This document shows, one piece after another, positions 53,343-60,328 of a DNA stretch of 60,328 bases. The translations under genes were made by a program, and so were the position numbers. Numbering within the stretch: position 1 is the first letter of the stretch; every line of letters begins with the position of its first letter. The notes under the pieces were generated by a model, which saw nothing but the letters and a program-made list of their open reading frames with translations, had not been told where the DNA came from and did no database searches. Location: positions 1 to 60,328 of the forward strand of contig DASUFP010000107.1 in the NCBI GenBank assembly GCA_036274495.1, in the 5' to 3' direction. The DNA comes from DASUFP01 sp036274495 (GTDB lineage: Bacteria; Bacteroidota; Bacteroidia; AKYH767-A; OLB10).

Positions 53343-53693
53343 ATGTCAACAATCCCTCCCTGTCCCAACTGCAAATCGGAATATGCCTATGAAATGGGGG
53401 CCTTGTTGGTTTGTCCGGAATGCGGTCACGAATGGAATGCAGCCGAAAGTATAGAACAAATTGAGGCGCCCGAAGCAGGGCTGATTGTAAAAGATTCCAA
53501 CGGAACTATCCTTCAGAACGGCGATAGTGTAATTGTCATCAAAAACCTACCCGTGTCGGGAGCTCCCAAACCGGTGAAAGCCGGAACCAAAGTCAAAAAC
53601 ATCCGGCTCGTTGAAGGCGATCATAATATCGACTGCCGCATTGAAGGATTCGGATCCATGGCACTCAAATCGGAATTTGTTCGAAAAGCCTAA
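53343..53693 (+). CDS. yjdM: Zinc-ribbon protein YjdM (PhnA-like)
   Basis: A 116-residue cytoplasmic protein. The zinc ribbon has CPNC (7-10) and CPEC (25-28), followed by HEWN. The C-terminal domain (IVKDSNGTILQNGDSVIVIK then LVEGDHNIDCRIEGFGSMAL) is the PhnA/YjdM SH3-like fold. Despite its old name (alkylphosphonate utilisation PhnA), a direct role in phosphonate breakdown is not established for this family. It matches the family in length and motifs and stands alone. Confidence 0.92.
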   Translation: MSTIPPCPNCKSEYAYEMGALLVCPECGHEWNAAESIEQIEAPEAGLIVKDSNGTILQNGDSVIVIKNLPVSGAPKPVKAGTKVKNIRLVEGDHNIDCRIEGFGSMALKSEFVRKA

Positions 53694-53784
53694 AGAAATA
53701 AGCCACTAAATCACCCTCATTTGTCACCCCTGTCTGCCGGAACAAAATGAAGCCATGGCAGGCTGGTGCCGCCTCCTGATCTGA

Positions 53785-55137
53785 ATGTCTCATCGCTCCC
53801 TCTTTCTCCTGGTCTTTTCGTTGGCGATGGCGCTGCGGCTGATGTTGTGTCTGCTGAACCGCGAAGCCAACGACAACCACATGGAAGCCATCGCGCTTAT
53901 TGCGGATAACAAATCGATACCCGAATCGTGGGAGTGTGCCGAGTGCTTTCAGCCCAAAGCCTTTTATCTGCTGAGTGCGGGAATATTGATTGGCGCAAAC
54001 ATAACCGATCCGACAGCGCGTATTATAACTATCCAGTTGCTGAATCTGGTATTTTCTTTTTTTATCTTGTTATTTGTGTGGAAGTATTTACGCAGCAAAT
54101 CGTTTTCGGATGGCATCACGCTTTTAATCTTTTCGATGGTTGCACTGAATCCCTCACTCGCAGGAATCAATGCGCAAATCACCAACGATACCATTGTTAT
54201 TCTGATGGGGACTGGTGCTATCTATTACCTCGACAAGTTTATACAATCGGGCAATCGTAAGGACGGATGGTTGCTGGGTCTGTTTGTGTTGTTAAGTCCG
54301 GTTGTCAAAGGATCCGGGATTGTGCTGGTGGCTTGTGTATTCTTTGTACTTGCGGTACGTGCTTTTTTAGGGACCGCAGAAAAAAGAAAGCCATTAATAA
54401 AAGCGGGATGCTGGCTGGCTGTGACCTTGCTGGTTGTGGTTCCGTTTGCCGGAGGATACTATTCCTCTTATGTCAAATACGGTACGCCTTTTTCAACCGG
54501 CATAGGTCCGAAGGCAAACGTAAAACAGGAAACACAAAAAGAGGTATTTCATTGGCGGCCGGGCTACCGTTCATTACGTGAGGGATTTCTGACCTTCCGA
54601 TTGGCCGGCATGTTGCAGCAGCCCTATATCAACAACGACACGTATACCTACCCGTTACACAGGACATCACTCTGGTCGCAGCTGTATGGCCGCACTTTTT
54701 TTATGCATTTCGATCAGCACCCGCCCTCATGGCAAAACAGATCACCGGTGTTGTTAAATGCGGGACGACTGGCATTGGTTCTCGGACTTATACCGGCGCT
54801 GTTGCTTTTTGTCGGAGTGGTTTTGTCGGTCACTACCTTATGGACCACTTATTCGTTCCGGTTGAAACAATATATTCAAAAAGCCGAATGGCACCACCTG
54901 GTATTTATTGCAGCGTATATTGCATTTATTATGCTGTATGCCCGAAGTTACCCCGATTTCAGCACCATGAAATCAATTTTCATCTTCCCTGCAATACCGG
55001 CTTTTTGCTATGCAATGGCAAGAGGAATGTCAGCAGTACGCTCCGCGTCAGTAACCAAGTTAATCTCAGCGGCCATCATCGTACTTCTCCTCGTCCATGT
55101 GTACGACATCTCCTTTTTAATACGGCAACTTATATAA
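53785..55137 (+). CDS. GT39/ArnT-like membrane glycosyltransferase
   Basis: A 450-residue polytopic membrane protein with ten or more helices. The arrangement is typical of the GT-C superfamily: a first helix, then a loop with acidic residues (NREANDNHMEAIAL, Asp near 33), then a helix pair and EC-type loops (AECFQPKAFYLLSAG). GT39 enzymes transfer sugars from polyprenyl phosphate to proteins or lipids. The substrate is unknown. The start at 53785 gives a signal-anchor (LFLLVFSLAMALRLMLCLL). No glycan gene is nearby. Confidence 0.78.
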   Translation: MSHRSLFLLVFSLAMALRLMLCLLNREANDNHMEAIALIADNKSIPESWECAECFQPKAFYLLSAGILIGANITDPTARIITIQLLNLVFSFFILLFVWKYLRSKSFSDGITLLIFSMVALNPSLAGINAQITNDTIVILMGTGAIYYLDKFIQSGNRKDGWLLGLFVLLSPVVKGSGIVLVACVFFVLAVRAFLGTAEKRKPLIKAGCWLAVTLLVVVPFAGGYYSSYVKYGTPFSTGIGPKANVKQETQKEVFHWRPGYRSLREGFLTFRLAGMLQQPYINNDTYTYPLHRTSLWSQLYGRTFFMHFDQHPPSWQNRSPVLLNAGRLALVLGLIPALLLFVGVVLSVTTLWTTYSFRLKQYIQKAEWHHLVFIAAYIAFIMLYARSYPDFSTMKSIFIFPAIPAFCYAMARGMSAVRSASVTKLISAAIIVLLLVHVYDISFLIRQLI

Positions 55138-55247
55138 GCCTAAAACACCGCAGGATAAATTGGTGTAGTGTAGTAACAGCCGCCGTTCCGGAAATAGTTT
55201 TTATCCGGCGAATCCGGTTACATCTCTTTTTTCGTTACCCTACTACC

Positions 55248-56594
55248 TTAATAGACTACCAGCTTCCGCACCGCAGTTCCGACATCTGTCTTGACAAAAT
55301 AAACGCCTGCTGGCAACACAAAAGAAATCGTGTGGTTGTTGGCATCAGCCGGGAAACGACGCAATTCTTGTCCTGCTACATTATAAATTACAAAAGTGTC
55401 GTTTTGATATTGCGATCCGTCGTAGTTCAGGTGCACCACACCGTCGGTAACGGGGTTAGGATATATGTTAAATGTAATTCCGGAAGCAATTTCGCTTACC
55501 GAAACATTAACAACGTTTCTGCAGTTGGAGGTATCGGTGCAGCCGTTAGCAGTAACCTGAACTGCATACGAACCATTTACAGAAGGGAAAAAGGTTTGTG
55601 ATGTAGCACCGGCAACCGGAGCATAACCGTTGTTGCAGTCGAGCCACTGGTAGGTGCCGCCACCCTGGTTCGACTGAAGTGCAGCACCTATTTGCAGAAT
55701 ACTTGTGTCAGTAGCGTTAACGGTAAGATTAATGGTGATGATGGAATCGCAGCCGGATCCGTTAGGAATGGTATCGTGATATACACCACTTGTGGTATAC
55801 GTGTAAAGTCCGCTGGGCGAAACGTAGCTGCTGCAGGTAACAGGATTTAACGTTGCAGTGGTATTTCCCGATAATGCTTTGCCGGTAACCCAGTTGGAAG
55901 AGGTGCCGGTAAGAGCGAAGTTGTAAAGGGTGCCGGTGTTGTTGCCTCCTGAAAAATCGGTAAGTGTTGTAACACCGGGATTGGGCTGCCCTGCTGTTCC
56001 CTGATTGAAAGTGTAGTAGTCGACCAGGTGTGTAATAGTACTGCAAAATTCATGATTCATGTTAGCGGCAATCTGTGATTGTGAGAGTGCAACATCCCAG
56101 TAGCGCACTTCGTCAATGAGTCCGATAAAATAATTGGTTGCATCGTTTCTGCGTCCTATAATAATACCGTTAAGGGCCGAAGTGTAAACAGGAACGGAAA
56201 AGTTTCCGGAATTTACCATCACACCATCGATATAAAGACGCACTTGCGGGCTGGCGTTGTTATCAAACGCTGCTGCTAGGTGATGCCAGGTGTTGAGTGA
56301 GATGGGTGAAGGCGAGCTGAATCCGCTGCCGCCAACTTCGATGCGCGGAATGCCGTTGATAATATTTAAAGTAAAGCGGCTGCCGTTTGACATATCGCCG
56401 TAGTCGAGAATAACTTTTTGAGTGGATGAGGTGCTTGGAATATTAATCCACGCTTCTACAGTTCGCGAAGCGTCTCCGGTGGGGCCGGGAAGTGCCGCCT
56501 GAATATAATCGTTGGCACCATCGAAGCGGAGCGCATTATCAATTTGATTTGTTAAAGTTTTGGAAGGCGAACTTAGATATGAAAGGTGTGCGTG
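55248..56594 (-). pseudogene. LamG-domain T9SS protein with a broken 5' end
   Basis: The frame is open from 56594 to the stop at 55248 (448 codons). It reads a LamG/concanavalin-like domain (ALRFDGANDYIQAALPGPTG, TVEAWINI, SLNTWHHLAAAFDN, IDEVRYWDVALSQSQI). Then come the CSSYVSPSGLYTYTTSG module shared with the 44260 gene, an Ig-like segment and a T9SS domain (IYPNPVTDG, RKLVVY). Upstream the frame has stops at 56595-56597 and 56616-56618. No ATG with a signal peptide precedes the LamG start; the first internal ATG is at 56393. An ATG at 56768 is in the same frame but is separated by the two stops. Decay or sequence error is inferred. Confidence 0.75.
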
Positions 56595-56909
56595 CTATCC
56601 CTTTGCACAGGATTTTTAAATTGCTTTTTTATAGGGAGAGCAGATGCTATTTGAAATGCTCGGCAGGAAGTAGCTGACCGGTTCGTTTCTGTTGCTGATG
56701 AATTGGTACGGAATAGTAAAGTTAATGAAGGCTGTAAATAGAATTGAAAGCTTTCTTTTTGTAGACATGTTTAGTTGGAAAATAGCAAGTCAAAACAGGG
56801 TAGTTGTAATCGTCTCCTTATCGGGAAAGCGAACGCTATTCCCTCTCGTCAGGTTTTCTTTTTCCCTCATGGATATGTACCTTCGCTTCCCATCCAAAAA
56901 TTAACCACC

Positions 56910-59660
56910 ATGAAACAGTTTCTAAAGCCATTCAGCTACCTGCTGGTTGCATTGCTGCTTCCAATAGCGGCTATCCCACAAACAAAACCCTCCCAGCCAT
57001 CGGCTCCTCAAAAAGTAACTACAGTTGAAGGAGTTACAGAATACCGCCTTGGCAACGGGTTACGGGTACTTTTGTTCCCGGACCCCTCAAAATCGACTAT
57101 TACGGTGAATATCACCTACTTAGTGGGTTCCAGGTTCGAAGGATACGGCGAGAGCGGTATGGCCCATCTCCTGGAACATATGGTCTTTAAAGGCACCCCG
57201 AACCACCCGAATATCCCGCAGGAGCTGAGCAGTCACGGTGCCCGTCCCAACGGCACCACCTGGCTCGACCGTACCAACTATTTTGAGACCTTTTCGGCTA
57301 CCGACGAGAACCTGAAATGGGCGCTCTCTCTCGAAAGCGACCGTATGGTGAATTCCTACATCGCCAAAAAAGACCTTGACAGTGAGTTCTCTGTAGTGCG
57401 TAACGAATTTGAATCAGGCGAAAACGACCCCTCAAGTGTCCTGATGGAGCGGGTCATGTCAACAGCTTACCTCTGGCACAACTACGGTAAATCAACTATC
57501 GGTTCGCGCGAAGACATCGAACGCGTTCCGATCGATAACCTCAAAGCCTTTTATCAGAAATATTATCAACCCGACAACTCGGTGCTCACTATCGCGGGTA
57601 AAATTGATGAAGCAAAGACCATTCAGCTGGTGAACGAATATTTTGGTGTGATTCCTAAACCCACACGTGTATTGCAACCAACTTATACCGTTGAACCGAC
57701 ACAGGATGGCGAGCGTCACGTAACACTGCGTCGCGTTGGCGATGTTCAGGTGACCTCCGCAGGTTATCATATTCCTGCAGGCGCTCATGCCGATTATCCC
57801 GCTGTTGAAGTGCTCAGCGACGTACTGCTTAACGAGCCTTCAGGTCGTTTATATAAGGCGTTGGTAGAAACCAAAAAAGCAACAAGCGTTGATGGATTTG
57901 CTTTCGACTTAAAAGATCCCGGATTCATGTACTTCAGTGCGAATGTGCTGAAAGAAAAGTCGCTCGACGACGCCACAAAGACCATGCTCGACCTGCTCGA
58001 CAACATGAAAAATACTCCTGTCACACAGGAAGAAACCGACCGTGCTAAAAATAAATTCCTGAAGTATTTTGAACAGACCTACAACAACAGTGAACGTGTT
58101 GGGCTAACGTTGTCGGAATATATTGCAAAAGGCGACTGGCGGTTATGGTTTTATTACCGCGATCAGGTGGAGAAAGTCACTGCCGCTGATGTAAACCGAG
58201 TAGTGGCCGCGTATCTCAAACCATCCAACAGAACTACAGGCGAATTTATTCCTGATGCCAACCCCGACCGTGCTATAATCACCGAAGCTCCCGATCCTGC
58301 AGTCCTGCTGAAAGATTACAAAGGCAACACCGCATTAAAACAAGCGGAAGAATTTGATCCCTCACCGGCCAACATTATGGCGCGCACCAAAACAGGTTCA
58401 TTTAAAGGCGGTGCTAAATATGCGTTCCTCTCCAAATCGACACGGGGCAGTGCAGTAAACCTCTCACTCACGTTGCGTATAGGAAATGAGAAAGCGCTGG
58501 CCAACAAATCAAAAGTTACTGAGTTTACCGCTTCTATGTTACGTCGCGGAACTAAAAATCATACACTGCAGCAGCTGAACGACGAACTGGATAAAATAAA
58601 ATCAAGTGTCACCATTTCAGGCAGTGGTCAAACGGTTACGGTAAATTTACAATCAACAAAAGAACAGCTGATACCGGCCCTGAAACTGGTGCAGGAAATT
58701 TTACGCACGCCTACATTCCCCGCCGATGAGCTGGAGAAACTCCGTGAAGAAGAGATTGCCGGCATCGATGAACAGCGCAGTGAGCCCCGTGCAATTGCCG
58801 GTGTTGAATACAACCGCATCATGTCTCCTTACCCATCATCCGATTTCAGATACACAATGAACTTTGATGAGGAGATGACAGCAGTGAAAGACATTAAAGC
58901 GGATGAACTGAAAAAGTTCTACACCGATTTTTATAATGCACAAAATGCTACCGTTGCCGTTGTTGGTGATTTTGATGAGGCTGCAGTGAAAACAGCACTT
59001 GGTTCAATTCTTAACGACTGGAAATCATCTGTATCGTTTACACGTGCCGGCGATTCCTATTTTGATGTAAAAGCAACAACCAAAAAAATCAACACTCCCG
59101 ATAAAGCCAATGCAATGATGCTTGCAGGCACTAACCTGCAGCTGCGCGACGACGATGCAGATTATGCGGCGCTGGTTATGGGGAACTATATGCTGGGTGG
59201 CGGTTTCCTCAACTCACGTCTTGCGGTGAGAATTCGTCAGAAAGAGGGCATCAGCTATGGTGTGCGTTCTTACCTGAGAGCCGATCCCATTGACAAATCA
59301 GGTGACTTCGGAACATTTGCGATTTATAATCCGACAAATTCCGAGCGACTGGTAACGGCCTATAAAGAAGAGCTGGATCGTATGCTGAAGGACGGGTTTA
59401 CCCCGGAGGAACTTAAAGATGCGGTGAGCGGCTATTTGCAGGGACGTAATGTAAGCAGGTCGCAGGACAGGGAGTTGGTAGGCAGTTTAGCGAACAACTT
59501 GTATCTGAACCGCACCATGCAATGGGATGCCGATATGGAGAAAAAGATTGCCGGATTAACTGTTGAACAAATCAATGAAGCAATGCGTCGCTGGATTATT
59601 CCTGCCAATCTTGTTATTGTTGAGGCCGGAGATTTTGAGAAAAAAGCCGGAACAGAGTAA
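56910..59660 (+). CDS. Peptidase M16 (pitrilysin-type) zinc protease, two-domain
   Basis: A 916-residue exported protease. The signal peptide is at residues 1-23 (YLLVALLLPIAAIPQ). The zinc site is the inverted motif HLLEH in GMAHLLEHMVFKG (about 80-92), with the downstream Glu in VVRNEFESGEN (about 159-169). The second half (about 500-916) has the non-catalytic M16 domain: RQKEGISYGVRSYLRADP carries the R/Y pair that helps substrate binding. It is likely periplasmic and degrades peptides. ATG at 56910 is chosen because 45 codons before it lack signal character and include the probable promoter TACCTTCG (56878-56885). Confidence 0.93.
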   Translation: MKQFLKPFSYLLVALLLPIAAIPQTKPSQPSAPQKVTTVEGVTEYRLGNGLRVLLFPDPSKSTITVNITYLVGSRFEGYGESGMAHLLEHMVFKGTPNHPNIPQELSSHGARPNGTTWLDRTNYFETFSATDENLKWALSLESDRMVNSYIAKKDLDSEFSVVRNEFESGENDPSSVLMERVMSTAYLWHNYGKSTIGSREDIERVPIDNLKAFYQKYYQPDNSVLTIAGKIDEAKTIQLVNEYFGVIPKPTRVLQPTYTVEPTQDGERHVTLRRVGDVQVTSAGYHIPAGAHADYPAVEVLSDVLLNEPSGRLYKALVETKKATSVDGFAFDLKDPGFMYFSANVLKEKSLDDATKTMLDLLDNMKNTPVTQEETDRAKNKFLKYFEQTYNNSERVGLTLSEYIAKGDWRLWFYYRDQVEKVTAADVNRVVAAYLKPSNRTTGEFIPDANPDRAIITEAPDPAVLLKDYKGNTALKQAEEFDPSPANIMARTKTGSFKGGAKYAFLSKSTRGSAVNLSLTLRIGNEKALANKSKVTEFTASMLRRGTKNHTLQQLNDELDKIKSSVTISGSGQTVTVNLQSTKEQLIPALKLVQEILRTPTFPADELEKLREEEIAGIDEQRSEPRAIAGVEYNRIMSPYPSSDFRYTMNFDEEMTAVKDIKADELKKFYTDFYNAQNATVAVVGDFDEAAVKTALGSILNDWKSSVSFTRAGDSYFDVKATTKKINTPDKANAMMLAGTNLQLRDDDADYAALVMGNYMLGGGFLNSRLAVRIRQKEGISYGVRSYLRADPIDKSGDFGTFAIYNPTNSERLVTAYKEELDRMLKDGFTPEELKDAVSGYLQGRNVSRSQDRELVGSLANNLYLNRTMQWDADMEKKIAGLTVEQINEAMRRWIIPANLVIVEAGDFEKKAGTE

Positions 59661-59680
59661 TTCTGATTAAATTAAAATGG

Positions 59681-59715
59681 AATGGCCTGCTACTCGTTTA
59701 GCAGGCCATTTTTTT
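59681..59715 (+). terminator. Intrinsic terminator of the M16 peptidase gene
   Basis: AATGGCCTGCTA (59681-59692) pairs perfectly with TAGCAGGCCATT (59699-59710) around CTCGTT, followed by a T-run. Confidence 0.92.
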
Positions 59716-59775
59716 ATGTTCCGAAATTATTTTCTGATCCTTCAAAAGGGGCGAAGGGTTAACATTTTTCGGGCG

Positions 59776-60328
59776 GGCGAAAAAAAATTTTCCCGCTGAC
59801 CCGGGGGCCCTCCGGGCCCCCTCCCGCAGTAAAGTTAAAGGGAAAAAGAATACGAAAAGTATGGTAAACGTTTACAAACGGGTAAGTGTATCCGGATGTA
59901 AAACGGCAGACCTTAATGAAAGATGGAATGGATGGCGAAAAAAAATTTTACCATTGACCCGGGGGCCCTCCGGGCCCCCGCCCGCAGTAAAGTTAAAGGG
60001 AAAAAGAATGCGAAAAGCATGGTAAACGTTTACAAACGGGTATGTGTATCCGGATGTAAAACGGTAGACTTTATTTGCAGATGGAATGGTGTGTGAAAAA
60101 AAATTTCCCGTTGACCCGGGGGCCCTCCGGGCCCCCGCCCGCAGTAAAGTTAAAGGGAAAAAGAATGCGAAAAGCATGGTAAACGTTTACAAACGGGTAA
60201 GTGTATTCGGATGTAAAACGGTAGACTTTATTTGCAGATGGAATGGTGTGTGAAAAAAAAATTTTCCCACTGACCCGGGGGCCCGGAGGGCCCCCGCCCG
60301 CAGTAAAGTTAAAGGGAAAAAGAATGCG
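59776..60328. repeat. 158-bp tandem repeat array, at least 3.5 copies, continuing past the window
   Basis: The GACCCGGGGGCCC block recurs at 59798, 59956, 60113 and 60272 (periods 158, 157 and 159). Each unit has an A/T tract, a GC hairpin (GGGGGCCC-nnn-GGGCCCCC), AGTAAAGTTAAAGGG, a small hairpin (ATRC-GAAAA-GYAT), the perfect palindrome GTAAACGTTTAC and a TCCGGA. No gene is convincing inside it; the minus-strand frame at 59872-60177 follows the repeat period and is not taken as real. Confidence 0.92.

Noticed and set aside
54729..55601. A 290-residue plus-strand open frame
   Set aside because: It lies within the glycosyltransferase gene and opposite the LamG gene. Its composition (many Arg, His, Cys) is that of a shadow frame.
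59872..60177. A 101-residue minus-strand open frame in the tandem array
   Set aside because: It follows the repeat unit, its sequence repeats every ~52 residues with GGGPEGPRVNG from the GC hairpin, and it has no start context. It is a by-product of the repeat.
60180..60195. GTAAACGTTTAC as a chromosome-segregation parS site
   Set aside because: It does not match the known parS consensus (TGTTTCACGTGAAACA), and tandem 158-bp spacing is not typical.

Overview
The window comes from a Bacteroidota chromosome, most likely an uncultured Chitinophagales/Sphingobacteriales-type bacterium. Three things point there: at least eleven secreted proteins ending in a type IX secretion (T9SS) C-terminal sorting domain, promoters of the TAnnTTTG type, and family content typical of the phylum (GbsR-like regulator, DUF1761, ORF6N, UMF1-type MFS, HEDxxG/HxxEH proteases). 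No rRNA, tRNA or CRISPR array was recognised.

Layout. 0-12 kb: core-like genes with host-like, higher GC. These are three T9SS cargo proteins (one cut by the window edge), an MFS transporter overlapping a PlsC acyltransferase, a lipoprotein alpha/beta hydrolase, a MORN-type protein, a membrane metal-dependent hydrolase and another T9SS cargo. 12.2-33 kb: an AT-rich accessory region. Its genes sit in units that start with GTT-type 9-10-mers and end in long, imperfect inverted repeats. Those repeats are built like integron attC sites, and each repeat opens with the reverse complement of the start of its own unit. A dispersed element (R1-R4) lies directly before each series of units. The units carry a small membrane protein pair, a large lipoprotein, a PLD-type nuclease, an SdiA-regulated-like/UbiA/CLC trio, and a tightly overlapping operon of HerA ATPase, NurA nuclease, DNA methyltransferase, phosphoribosyltransferase fusion, TrpF-like fusion and a HAD phosphatase broken by one amber codon, followed by a divergently read EVE protein. 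33-37 kb: an HNH restriction-like endonuclease, a toxin-antitoxin pair whose zeta-like ATPase is frameshifted, and the last 26 codons of a second HNH gene. 36.7-38.1 kb: a GbsR/MarR regulator with two paralogous small membrane proteins and two copies of a likely operator. 38.4-56.6 kb: mostly T9SS cargo proteins, with an ORF6N protein, DUF1761 protein, orphan LuxR-type response regulator, YjdM zinc-ribbon protein and a GT39-like glycosyltransferase. 56.9-59.7 kb: an M16 metallopeptidase with a strong terminator. 59.8 kb to the end: a 158-bp tandem repeat array that runs off the window.

Working together. The most coherent system is the 21.5-30.2 kb operon. It pairs a DNA-translocating/nuclease module (HerA-NurA), a DNA methyltransferase and enzymes that look able to make or process a phosphoribosyl compound (PRPP-binding PRTase, a TrpF-like isomerase keeping its catalytic Cys and Asp, a HAD phosphatase). 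With the nearby EVE, PLD-nuclease, HNH and toxin-antitoxin genes, the region looks like a defence island built from exchangeable cassettes. No integrase or transposase is in the window, so how the cassettes move is inference from the sites alone.
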